From positions 248,001-312,000 of the forward strand of contig NZ_BJMM01000007.1 in the NCBI RefSeq assembly GCF_006539165.1: 64,000 nt of DNA, given 5' to 3'. The first letter of the stretch is position 1; each line of letters opens with the position of its first letter. Position numbers and translations under genes: made by a program. The notes beneath the pieces are model-generated. The model saw nothing but the letters and a program-made list of their open reading frames with translations. It was not told the origin of the DNA and ran no database searches. This DNA is from Streptomyces cacaoi. GTDB lineage: Bacteria; Actinomycetota; Actinomycetes; Streptomycetales; Streptomycetaceae. Below are positions 42,299 to 50,099 of this stretch, piece by piece.

Positions 42299-43849
42299 CT
42301 ACCGCAGGCCGGGGGCGTCCGGCCGGGCCACCCTGCGGGGCAGGTCGGCGAGATCGACGGCGGCGGCCACGTGTGCGGCCACCTGTTCGGCGTGGTCGGC
42401 GTCGGCCCGGTCGAAGGGGCGGCGTCCGGTGTCCCGGAGGAAAGTGACGACGCCCAGCGTGCGCCCCCGGCTGCGCAGCACGGCGCACAGCCCGTAGACC
42501 GTCCCCTCCGGCCACTTCCGGGTCCGCGCCCAGTTCTCCGGTGCGCGCCCCGCGCCCGCCCCGGCGCGCACGGAGCCGCAGCGCTGGTACGCCTGGAGCG
42601 CCGGGTGCCCCTCGGGATAGGCGACGGGGATACCGGTACGGGTGCCGGGTTCGATCACCGGGGCACGCGCCGGGCCGCCGGTGGGGGTCTGTGCCGCGCG
42701 GACGAGCCGGGGCTGCGGCAGCGGTGACAGCGGGAGCACCGCGTCCGACGGCTGTGCCGCGAGCGGCTCGGGCGCCACGTCGAGGAGGGCGTGATCGGCG
42801 AATCCGGCCAGGGCGAAGTCCAGATGGAGCCGGGCCGCCTCCAGCGGGTCCTCGCACTCGCCCGCCGCGCGCGTGGCGCGGTGCAGCTGGCCGTCCCGGA
42901 AGCGCAGCCTGGCGGCGTCCCGTTCGGCCTGTTTGCTGCCGGTGATGTCCTGGAACAGCCAGGCGACGCCCAGCGGAACCGGCTCCTCGGCCAGCGGCGA
43001 GGCCAGCCGCAGAAAGCCGCTGCGCCAGCAGCGCCTGCGGGAGCCCGCACGCCCGCCGTCCGCGTCCACACCACCGGCACATCCGGACGTACCGGACTTC
43101 TCCGACTTCTCACCCCGGTGGGGTTCGCCGGACTCCGCGTGCTCCTCGTCCTGTTGCGGTGCGCGGATCGTCACCCACAGCTCCGCCGGCTCGGTGGGCG
43201 GGCCCTCGCCGAGGACGTACTGGAGCGCGCCCTCCAGCTCCTCCATGCCCTCCTCCAGCAGCTCGCCGAGCGGCCGGCCGAGCAGGGCGGCGCGGGCCGG
43301 CACGCGGAAGGAGCGGGCGGCGTAGGAGTTGACGACCGTGGGGCGCAGATCGGCGTCCACCAGGACGACGCCCCAGGAGGCGTCCTCCAGCAGTGCCTCG
43401 CTCAGCGCGATGGAGCGCTCCAGGTCGATCTGCGCGTGCACCTCGCTGAACGCGCAGTACACACCCATGGGGCTGCCGTCGGCGCCGGTCACGCCGGAGG
43501 ACTGGACGCGCACCAGGACCCGGCCGCCGTCCTTCGTCAGCAGGGCGAACTCGTGCACCTGCCGGCCCGGTGACTTCATCGCGCCGAGCAGCCGCGACTC
43601 GACCTCCTCGGCGTCGGCGGCGCGCACCGCCCAGCCCGCCAGGCCCTGCCGCCCGACGGCCTCCTCCTGCGTCCAGCCGAGCATCCGCTCGGCCTCGCGG
43701 TTCCAGTGGGTGACGACGCCGTCGGCGTCGAACGCGCACAGGGCGGCGTCCATGCCGTCCAGCAGTGCGGCGAGCAGAAGTTCGTCGTCGGGACCGCCGT
43801 CGTCACCGTCCGGGGACGACGCGGAGTGAGTCCTGGATCGAGCCGCCAC
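42299..43849 (-). CDS. PAS/GAF-domain sensor protein (no output domain)
   Basis: 516 residues. First PAS: LLDGMDAALCAFDADGVVTHWNREAERMLGWTQEEAVGR. Second PAS-like: LSEALLEDASWGVVLVDADLRPTVVN and LRLASPLAEEPVPLGVAWLFQDIT. A C-terminal GAF-like region ends in VYGLCAVLRSRGRTLGVVTFLRDTGRRPFDRADADHAEQVAAHVAAAVD. Such modules usually precede a SpoIIE phosphatase in Streptomyces, but none follows here; the frame stops after the GAF. It may act with a separate phosphatase or STAS partner. GTG 43849 (VAARSRTHS) has GGGGGTG upstream; an ATG at 43909 is possible. Confidence 0.85.
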   Translation of the reverse strand: MAARSRTHSASSPDGDDGGPDDELLLAALLDGMDAALCAFDADGVVTHWNREAERMLGWTQEEAVGRQGLAGWAVRAADAEEVESRLLGAMKSPGRQVHEFALLTKDGGRVLVRVQSSGVTGADGSPMGVYCAFSEVHAQIDLERSIALSEALLEDASWGVVLVDADLRPTVVNSYAARSFRVPARAALLGRPLGELLEEGMEELEGALQYVLGEGPPTEPAELWVTIRAPQQDEEHAESGEPHRGEKSEKSGTSGCAGGVDADGGRAGSRRRCWRSGFLRLASPLAEEPVPLGVAWLFQDITGSKQAERDAARLRFRDGQLHRATRAAGECEDPLEAARLHLDFALAGFADHALLDVAPEPLAAQPSDAVLPLSPLPQPRLVRAAQTPTGGPARAPVIEPGTRTGIPVAYPEGHPALQAYQRCGSVRAGAGAGRAPENWARTRKWPEGTVYGLCAVLRSRGRTLGVVTFLRDTGRRPFDRADADHAEQVAAHVAAAVDLADLPRRVARPDAPGLR

Positions 43850-44226
43850 TTGGGCACCCCCCTGTGTGCTCCGTCGCGGAACGCCACCGGCTGTACACGG
43901 ATCATTCAACTCGAACGTGACTCAGCGCACACCGGTTTCCCCGGAACTTCCGGAAATCGTTGCGGCCCCGAAATTCGATTGCCGCCCCCCGCGGTGCGAT
44001 TTACGGTGTGGGGCACACAGGAAAGGAGGTGATCCGGCTGATGATCAATCACCGGACGTGTGAGGTGGCTGCGGCCTGAGGGCCTGCGCCACACCGTGAC
44101 GCCGGTTCGCCGGCCAATCCACAGCAGTCACCCGGCCCGTGGGCTCGTCGGACTCGTCCGACCGACGCCGTCCGCCGCTCGGCGGAGGGAGTCGCCCACG
44201 GGCCGTCTGCGTGCCCGGGCCCGGCA
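43850..44226. other. Divergent spacer with a perfect anti-SD match
   Basis: The spacer between the PAS gene and the repeats downstream of pdxH. It is AT-richer near 43900-44000. It contains AAAGGAGGTGATC at 44022-44034, the full complement of the 16S rRNA 3' end, followed by the tiny ORF at 44040. A longer frame from the GTG at 44060 runs into the tandem repeats and is not convincing. Confidence 0.45.
44040..44078 (+). CDS. Candidate 12-codon ORF with a perfect Shine-Dalgarno
   Basis: ATG at 44040 encodes MINHRTCEVAAA and stop. It is preceded by AAAGGAGGTGATC, a longer SD than any annotated gene in the window has. Partly complementary segments (GTGGCTGCGGCC and GGCCTGCGCCAC) follow across the stop and could fold. 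It could be a leader peptide, the start of a regulatory RNA, or an anti-16S decoy; no downstream rightward gene lies within 1.5 kb. Coding is not proven. Confidence 0.35.
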
Positions 44227-44385
44227 CGCTCAGGGCCCGGCGCTTCAGGAGCAGGAACGCTCCAGGGCAGCAGCGCTCAGGGCCCGGCGTGCTCAAGGGC
44301 AGCAGCGCTCAAGGCCCCGCGTACTCAAGGGCAGCAGCGCTCAAGCGCAGGCGCGCTCAAGCGCAGGCGCGCTCAAGGGCAGAGG
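44227..44385. repeat. 16-bp tandem repeat (about ten units) overlapping the pdxH 3' end
   Basis: Units of the form CGCTCAAGGGCAGCAG follow each other with a 16-bp period; most are exactly 16 bp, the first few 14-17. Variants are CGCTCAGGGCCCGGCG and CGCTCAAGCGCAGGCG; the last two or three units reach into the final codons of pdxH, whose stop (TGA at 44375-44373) lies inside a unit. It looks like a minisatellite that has grown from the gene end. Confidence 0.8.
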
Positions 44386-45110
44386 CGCTCCACGCGCCAG
44401 GCGTCCGCCTCCCCCGCGCTCTCCTCGCGTACGTAACGCAGCCTGTCGTGCAGCCGGTTCTCCCGGCCCTGCCAGAACTCGACCGTCTCGGGCCGCACCC
44501 GCACCCCGCCCCACTGGGGCGGCGCGGGCACGTCCTCGCCCTCGGGGTAGCGCTCGGCGAGGCGGGCGTACATCCGGTCCAGCTCCTCGCGCGAGGCCAG
44601 GGCCGAGGACTGTTCGCTGGCCCAGGCGCCCAGTTGGGAGCCGTGCGGCCGGGTGCGGAAGTAGCGGGCCGTCTCGTCGCGCCCGGTGCGTTCGGCGGTC
44701 CCGGAGATGATCACCTGCCGGGCGATGCCGTGCCAGGGGAAGAGCAGCGAACAGGCGGGGTTGACCTCCAGCTCACGGCCCTTGCGGGAGCCGTAGTTGG
44801 TGAAGAAGACGAAGCCGCGCTCGTCGAAGCGCTTCAGCAGGACGGTCCGGGAGCTGGGCCGGCCCTGCTCGTCGGCCGTGGAGGCGACCATGGCATTGGG
44901 CTCGTGCAGCCCGCTCTCCTCGGCCTGGGCGAACCAGCGCGCGAACTGGGTGACCGGGTCGGCGGCGAGGTCCTGCTCGGCGAGGCCCTCGGCGCGGTAG
45001 TGGGCGCGCATGGCGGCCGGGTCGAGTGTGGCCGTCTCCGCGTGCGTACTCGCGGTCGTACGGCCGGGAACAGGGGTGTCGGCGGCGGAGTCGGTGTCGG
45101 CGTGTGGCAC
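44373..45110 (-). CDS. pdxH: Pyridoxamine 5'-phosphate oxidase
   Basis: 245 residues. FMN and substrate motifs: [42 protein letters not shown] in outline, [32 protein letters not shown] and the C-terminal [16 protein letters not shown] with the conserved Arg/His. It oxidises PNP/PMP to pyridoxal phosphate with O2. The N-terminus before [17 protein letters not shown] is variable. GTG 45110 is chosen (AAGG upstream). The 3' end runs into the 16-bp tandem repeat, so the C-terminal residues (VERLCP) may vary between strains. Core metabolic gene, divergent from citrate synthase. Confidence 0.95.
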   Translation of the reverse strand: MPHADTDSAADTPVPGRTTASTHAETATLDPAAMRAHYRAEGLAEQDLAADPVTQFARWFAQAEESGLHEPNAMVASTADEQGRPSSRTVLLKRFDERGFVFFTNYGSRKGRELEVNPACSLLFPWHGIARQVIISGTAERTGRDETARYFRTRPHGSQLGAWASEQSSALASREELDRMYARLAERYPEGEDVPAPPQWGGVRVRPETVEFWQGRENRLHDRLRYVREESAGEADAWRVERLCP

Positions 45111-45671
45111 GGGCCTTATCTTGCAGCATCCGGGCGAGCCGCGGTCGGACAGTCTGCCCGCCGGACACCCGCTGCACACGCGAGCGCAAGGAATCGGCCG
45201 GTGTGCCTCTTCTCACGGGTCCGCACGGTGCCCGGCGGGCTGCCGAGCCTCCAGAATCCTCGCGGGGACACCGTGGCGGCCGTTCCGTGCCGCGGACGGC
45301 ACGCGCGCCGGCGGCCGTCCGGGCAGGACCGGCCGGGGCCGGTCGGGACCGGTCGGATCCGGTCGCGACCGGATCCGCGTCGGCCCGCGGCCGGAAAGGA
45401 CCGGGGCCGGGCGGGAGAGGCCGGGCCACGGGCCCCACGGCGGGTGAGTACGCCCCACCGCGGGCATCACCCTTGAGGACGGCGCGGTCTCTAGCCGGTC
45501 GGCAGGGAACCGGTCCGTCCACCTTGCGGCAGCGGGCGCGGTACGCGTCGTGGCGGGCCCACCGGCCCTTCCGTCCGTGCTGCCGTGGCCCCGCGGGACG
45601 GGCCGCACCGTCCGCAAGCAGGTCAGCCAGCCGTCGGCACGTCCGGCGGCGCATCACGAGGGAGCCGCCAG
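45111..45671. other. Divergent intergenic region with CCGG-rich palindromes
   Basis: 561 bp between pdxH and citrate synthase. It contains GGCCGG/GGACCGG repeats at about 45325-45420, including the 24-bp perfect palindrome at 45354-45377. Frames that cross it are Arg/Pro/Gly-rich and are not called. Confidence 0.5.
45354..45377. promoter_or_regulatory. Perfect 24-bp palindrome
   Basis: CGGATCCGGTCG is followed directly by its exact reverse complement CGACCGGATCCG, without a spacer. It lies near the middle of the pdxH/citrate synthase divergent region and is embedded in further GG(T/A)CCGG repeats (45325-45350). It could be an operator or a cruciform-forming element. Confidence 0.6.
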
Positions 45672-46754
45672 ATGTCCGATTTCGTACCCGGGCTCGAAGG
45701 GGTCGTCGCGTTCGAGACGGAGATCGCCGAACCCGACAAGGAAGGCGGCGCGCTGCGCTACCGGGGTGTGGACATCGAGGACCTGGTGGGTCACGTGTCC
45801 TTCGGCAACGTGTGGGGGCTGCTGGTGGACGGCAGCTTCGATCCCGGTCTGCCGCCGGCCGAGCCGTTCCCGATCCCGGTGCACTCCGGGGACATCCGCG
45901 TGGACGTGCAGTCGGCGCTGGCGATGCTCGCGCCGGTGTGGGGGCTCGAACCGCTGCTGGACATCGACGCGTCCAGGGCGCGCGACGATCTGGCGCGGGC
46001 CGCCGTCATGGCGCTGTCGTACGTGGCGCAGTCGGCGCGCGGCCAGGGGCTGCCGATGGTGCCGCAGAAGGAGATCGACAAGGCGGAGACCGTCGTCGAG
46101 CGGTTCATGCGGCGCTGGCGCGGTGAGCCGGACCCGAAGCACGTCGCGGCCGTGGACGCGTACTGGACCTCGGCGGCCGAACACGGCATGAACGCCTCGA
46201 CGTTCACGGCGCGGGTGATCGCCTCCACGGGTGCGGATGTGGCGGCGGCGCTGTCCGGCGCCGTGGGCGCCATGTCCGGGCCGCTGCACGGGGGCGCGCC
46301 CTCGCGGGTGCTCGGCATGATCGAGGAGATCGAGCGCACCGGGGACGCCGCCGCCTATGTGCGCCGTCAACTCGACCGCGGCGAGCGGCTGATGGGCTTC
46401 GGGCACCGCGTCTACCGCGCCGAGGACCCGCGCGCCCGGGTGCTGCGCAGGACGGCGAAGGAGCTGGGCGCCCCGCGCTACGAGGTGGCCCGCGCGCTGG
46501 AGCAGGCGGCGCTGAAGGAGCTGCGCGAGCGCCGGCCGGACCGGGTGCTGGAGACGAACGTGGAGTTCTGGGCGGCGATCGTGCTGGACTTCGCCGAGGT
46601 GCCCGCGCACATGTTCACGTCGATGTTCACCTGCGCCCGGACGGCCGGCTGGTCGGCGCACATCCTGGAGCAGAAGCGCACGGGCCGGCTGGTGCGCCCC
46701 TCCGCCCGCTATGTGGGGCCGGGTCCGCGCGATCCGCGCGAGGTGACCGGCTGA
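45672..46754 (+). CDS. Citrate synthase-family protein (short type II-like)
   Basis: 360 residues. Active-site residues are intact: the His in AAEHGMNASTF, the His in GPLHGGAPSRVLG and GFGHRVYRAEDPRARVL, and the Asp-equivalent region LETNVEFWAAIVLDFAEVP, ending RTAGWSAHILEQKRTGRLVRPSARYVG. It condenses oxaloacetate with acetyl-CoA (or propionyl-CoA, in methylcitrate synthases). The start has GAGGGAG 8 nt ahead. S. coelicolor has this as a second citrate synthase-like gene beside pdxH, from memory. Convergent with the symporter. Confidence 0.94.
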   Translation: MSDFVPGLEGVVAFETEIAEPDKEGGALRYRGVDIEDLVGHVSFGNVWGLLVDGSFDPGLPPAEPFPIPVHSGDIRVDVQSALAMLAPVWGLEPLLDIDASRARDDLARAAVMALSYVAQSARGQGLPMVPQKEIDKAETVVERFMRRWRGEPDPKHVAAVDAYWTSAAEHGMNASTFTARVIASTGADVAAALSGAVGAMSGPLHGGAPSRVLGMIEEIERTGDAAAYVRRQLDRGERLMGFGHRVYRAEDPRARVLRRTAKELGAPRYEVARALEQAALKELRERRPDRVLETNVEFWAAIVLDFAEVPAHMFTSMFTCARTAGWSAHILEQKRTGRLVRPSARYVGPGPRDPREVTG

Positions 46755-46795
46755 GCCGGGCCCCGGCGAACACCGGCCGGGCGGCGCGGCGCGGT

Positions 46796-48406
46796 TCACG
46801 GTGAGGGTGTGGCGGCTCCGCCGTCCGGACGGGGGTCCGGTGCGGTGGGGCCGCCCTGTGCGGGGAACGGGGCGGCGGCGCCCCGGAGTCCGCCGTCGGG
46901 GGCGTCCGGGTCGTCCGGGGCATCGGGACTGTCCGGGCCGTCCGGGATGCCGAGGGAGTCGACGAGGGCCGAACCCCGCACGCTGCCCTGGGGTTTGACG
47001 AGGCCGAGGACGATGTAGAGCACCAGCGACGTCAGCAGGGGCAGCCCGACCGTCATGGCCTCCGTCGCACCGTCGACGCCCCAGTACAGATACGACCAGA
47101 CGGCCAGGCCGCCGGCCCAGGAGCCGATGGCGGCGAGCGGGCCGTGCCGCTTGAACCAGGGCAGCAGGCCGAGCATCAGGGGGATGGAGATCGGGCCCAT
47201 GGTGGCCGCGACGATGCTGACGACGACGGTCATGATGAAGCCGTCGGGGTCGGCGAAGAGCGCGAAGCCCATGCTGGCCGTCACGAACGCGACGGTCGTG
47301 AGGCGGGCGAACAGCAGGTCCTGCCGTTCGCCGAGCCGGCGGACCTTCGGCACGAGGACGGGTGCCAGATCGCGGGTGATGACGGCGGTGATGACGTTGG
47401 AGTCGGAGGCCACCATCGCCATGGTGTGCGAGAAGAAACCGGCCAGCAGCAGCCCGATCAGTCCGGTGGGCAGCAGTTCCTGGGCGAGCCGGATGTAGGA
47501 CTCCTCGCCGTTCTGGAGGCCGGGCACGATGAGCGGGGCCGCGATCATCGGGATGAACAGGATCAGCGGCCACAGCAGCCACAGCGCGCTGGAGAGCAGT
47601 GCCGACCGCTTCGCGCGCGAACCGGAGGGCGCCGCCATGTAGCGCTGGGCGAGGTTCCACATGCCGCCGTTGTACTCGAACGTCTTCACCAGCAGGAACG
47701 CCATGATCAGGCCGGTGGTGACGGAGCCGTTGACCGGGTCGCCGTGGTCGGCGGGCAACTCGTCCCACATCGTCCACAGGGTGGCGAAGCCGCTGAGGTG
47801 GGCCATGACGGCGACGAGCATGGCGATGCCGGCGACGAACTGGATGACGAACTGGCCGAAGTCGGTGAGGACATCGGCCCACAGCCCGCCGAAGGCCATG
47901 TAGATCATGGTGCACACGCCGGTCAGGACGATGCCCCAGGCCAGCGGGATGTCCGCGAAGCCCTGGAGCAGCACGGCGATCGCGACCCACTTGGAGGCGA
48001 TGTCGACGACCTTGAGGGCGGCGCCGCTGTAGGCGAGGACCTGCTGGGTGGGCAGGTTGTAGCGCACGGCGAGGTATTCCAGCGGCGAGTTGACGCCGTG
48101 CCGGGCGCGCAGCCGGTTCCAGCGCGGCGCGAACAGGAAGGCGCCGATGCCGACGGCGAGCCCGATGGTCAGCGGCCACCAGAAGTAGACGGTGATGCCG
48201 TAGTCGTAGGCGACGGCGGCGAAGGTGACGAACATGATGGCGCTGTAGCCGGACATGTGGTGCGAGATGCCGGAGAGCCACCAGGGGATGCGGCCGCGGG
48301 CGGTGAAGAAGTCCGCCACGTTGTCGATGCGCCGGGAGGCGAACAGGCCGATCCCGAGCATCACGAAGAAGTAAGCGCCGACGACGACCCAGTCCACACC
48401 GGACAT
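46796..48406 (-). CDS. Sodium:solute symporter (SSS family)
   Basis: 536 residues with about thirteen hydrophobic segments. SSS features: VGAYFFVMLGIGLFASRRIDNVADFFTARGRIPWWLSGISHHMSGYSA (TM1-TM2, Na+ site) in outline, FNGGMW-like FEYNGGMWNLAQRYMAAPS, and GLLLAGFFSHTMAMVASDSNVITAVITRD. It imports a small solute such as a sugar, acetate-like acid or nucleoside with Na+. A C-terminal about 55-residue Asp/Pro/Gly tail lies in the cytoplasm. ATG 48406 has AGGCAGGGAG upstream. A perfect 7-bp inverted repeat lies 16-33 bp upstream of the start and is likely its operator. Confidence 0.93.
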   Translation of the reverse strand: MSGVDWVVVGAYFFVMLGIGLFASRRIDNVADFFTARGRIPWWLSGISHHMSGYSAIMFVTFAAVAYDYGITVYFWWPLTIGLAVGIGAFLFAPRWNRLRARHGVNSPLEYLAVRYNLPTQQVLAYSGAALKVVDIASKWVAIAVLLQGFADIPLAWGIVLTGVCTMIYMAFGGLWADVLTDFGQFVIQFVAGIAMLVAVMAHLSGFATLWTMWDELPADHGDPVNGSVTTGLIMAFLLVKTFEYNGGMWNLAQRYMAAPSGSRAKRSALLSSALWLLWPLILFIPMIAAPLIVPGLQNGEESYIRLAQELLPTGLIGLLLAGFFSHTMAMVASDSNVITAVITRDLAPVLVPKVRRLGERQDLLFARLTTVAFVTASMGFALFADPDGFIMTVVVSIVAATMGPISIPLMLGLLPWFKRHGPLAAIGSWAGGLAVWSYLYWGVDGATEAMTVGLPLLTSLVLYIVLGLVKPQGSVRGSALVDSLGIPDGPDSPDAPDDPDAPDGGLRGAAAPFPAQGGPTAPDPRPDGGAATPSP

Positions 48407-48421
48407 GGCGGCTCCCTGCCT

Positions 48422-48439
48422 AGTTCATACACATGAACT
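48422..48439. promoter_or_regulatory. Inverted repeat AGTTCAT-N4-ATGAACT upstream of the symporter
   Basis: Perfect 7-bp arms around ACAC, AT-rich in a GC-rich setting, 16 bp upstream of the leftward symporter start. No regulator gene is adjacent on that side; the TetR gene at 48614 is transcribed towards it from the Atu-like operon and is a candidate (weak inference). Confidence 0.6.
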
Positions 48440-48613
48440 CGTGCCAGATCGCTGAACAGCGCTTCACACTAGAAGTGGCCCATGGGAGCGTCAAGACTGT
48501 GCACAGCACGGGAGTTGACGGCTTCGGAGCCGTCCATGTCGGTGAATGGCGGGCCGTCGGCGGCACCGGCGGCGGCCGACTGCGGTCGACTGCGGACGGC
48601 CGCCGTCCGGCGC

Positions 48614-49225
48614 TCAGCCCTGGAGGCCCTGTTCGACGAGCCGGGCCCACTGCGCGACGACGCGCTCACGGCGGGCGCTGTCGTCGGTCAGCAGATTGGC
48701 GAGGCCGAGGCCGCGCGCCATGTCGAGAAGGCCCTGCACCGTCTCGCGGACGCCGGGCTCCCGCTCGTCGGCGCCGAGCAGTTCGACGGCCATGCGGTGC
48801 GTCTCGCGCCCGATGCGCGCCTCCAGGGCCGCGACCCTGGGGCCCAGCTGCGGCTCGTTCGTCGCGGCCACCCACAGATGCAGGGCGGCGCGGAAGAGGG
48901 TCCCGGTGTAGAGGTCCACCAGGGTGCGGACCGCCGTGTAGGCGGGCGACGCCGCGGCCTCGTCCGCGGGGCCGCGGTCGATGGCGGCGCGCAGCGCACG
49001 GGAGCGCTCCTCGGCGACGTACTCGACCGCGGCCGTGAACAGGTCCTCACGGGTGGGGAAATGGTGCTGCGCGGCGCCGCGCGAGACACCGGCGTGCTCG
49101 GCGACGACCGTCACGGTGCTGCCGGACCAGCCGTGCTCGGCGAGGCAGGTCACGGCGGACTCCAGCAGCCGCTGCCGCGTGGCGCGGCTGCGGTCCTGCT
49201 TGGGCGCCGCGCCACGCACGTTCAC
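48614..49225 (-). CDS. TetR-family regulator of the Atu-like operon
   Basis: 203 residues. HTH: DRSRATRQRLLESAVTCLAEHGWSGSTVTVVAEHAGVSRGAAQHHFPTREDLFTAAVEYV in outline; the rest is a helical ligand domain (RTLVDLYTGTLFRAALHLWVAATNEP). GTG 49225 overlaps the stop of the hydratase gene (GTGA), so this is the last gene of the seven-gene operon, the position AtuR/LiuR-type regulators often take. Upstream in-frame ATG 49252 is less likely. The inverted repeat GCAAGC-GT-GCTTGC at 57864, in the operon promoter, is its probable operator (inference). Confidence 0.92.
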   Translation of the reverse strand: MNVRGAAPKQDRSRATRQRLLESAVTCLAEHGWSGSTVTVVAEHAGVSRGAAQHHFPTREDLFTAAVEYVAEERSRALRAAIDRGPADEAAASPAYTAVRTLVDLYTGTLFRAALHLWVAATNEPQLGPRVAALEARIGRETHRMAVELLGADEREPGVRETVQGLLDMARGLGLANLLTDDSARRERVVAQWARLVEQGLQG

Positions 49226-50088
49226 CGCGCGCTCGCCTGCCGCACTGCCCATTCGGGGTCCCGTCGTTCGAGGAAGGCCGTCATGCCCTCGCGGGCCTCC
49301 GCCGACGCGAACAGCCGCGCCGACAGGTCAGCGAGGGTACCGGTGTCCCGGTCGAAGGCCGCCAGCACCTCCCGGGCGGCCAGCCGCTTCGACTCCCGCA
49401 GGCCCTGCGGGGAGCCGCGCCGCAGCCCGTCCAGCACCGGGGCGAGCGCGGCGTCGACGGCTTCCCGGCCGCGCGGGCCGCCGCCGTCCGCGTCCCGCGG
49501 GGCGACGTCACCGGTGCCCGGCGGGTCCTCGGCGGCGAGGGTGACCAGGCCGATACGGGCCGCCTCGCGCGGGCCGAAGCGCTCGCCCGTGAGGTAGTAG
49601 CGGGCCGCCGCGCGCGGGTCGACACGGGGCAGCACCGGCATGGATATGACCGCCGGCGCGACCCCGATGCGTGCCTCGGTGAACGCGAACGTCGCCCCGG
49701 GCCCGGCGACGGAGATGTCGCAGGCGGCCAGCAGGCCCGTGCCGCCCGCACGGACGTGCCCGGTGACGCGGGCGACGACCGGCTTGGGGAACTCGACGAC
49801 GGTACGCAGCAGCCGGGCGAGCGCGAGCGGCGCCTCCGTGGGCGCCTGCTGTGCGCCCGCCTCGCTCAGATCGGCGCCCGCGCAGAAGGTGTTGCCCGTG
49901 TGGGTGAGCAGCACCGCCCGGGTTTCCGGGTCCTCACGCGCCTCCTCCAACGCCGTGTACAGGGCGCGCATCAGCCGGGCGGAGAGCGCGTTGCGGCGGT
50001 GCGGTGCGTCCAGGGTCACGGTGGTGATGCCGTCGGCCCGCGCCGTGCGGACGGGGCCGGGCTCCCGCGGGGTGTTCTCCTCGCTCAT
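49222..50088 (-). CDS. Enoyl-CoA hydratase (AtuE-like)
   Basis: 288 residues of the crotonase fold. Motifs: VTLDAPHRRNALSARLM, TGNTFCAGADLSEAG, PVVARVTGHVRAGGTGLLAACDISVAGPGATFAFTEARIGVAPAVIS. One catalytic Glu (TEARIG) is present, but the second acidic position is replaced by APAV, a pattern of several specialised hydratases. In Atu clusters this position is isohexenylglutaconyl-CoA hydratase. SD AGGAGGCGG before ATG 50088, 11 bp from the dehydrogenase stop. A low-complexity Gly/Asp insert sits at about residues 195-225. Confidence 0.92.
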   Translation of the reverse strand: MSEENTPREPGPVRTARADGITTVTLDAPHRRNALSARLMRALYTALEEAREDPETRAVLLTHTGNTFCAGADLSEAGAQQAPTEAPLALARLLRTVVEFPKPVVARVTGHVRAGGTGLLAACDISVAGPGATFAFTEARIGVAPAVISMPVLPRVDPRAAARYYLTGERFGPREAARIGLVTLAAEDPPGTGDVAPRDADGGGPRGREAVDAALAPVLDGLRRGSPQGLRESKRLAAREVLAAFDRDTGTLADLSARLFASAEAREGMTAFLERRDPEWAVRQASAR

Positions 50089-50099
50089 CTGCCGCCTCC

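Noticed and set aside
44060..44710. Long frame starting at GTG 44060 (VRWLRPEGLRHTV...)
   Set aside because: It continues straight through the 16-bp tandem repeats, giving an artificial repeat protein, and shares its start region with the tiny ORF.
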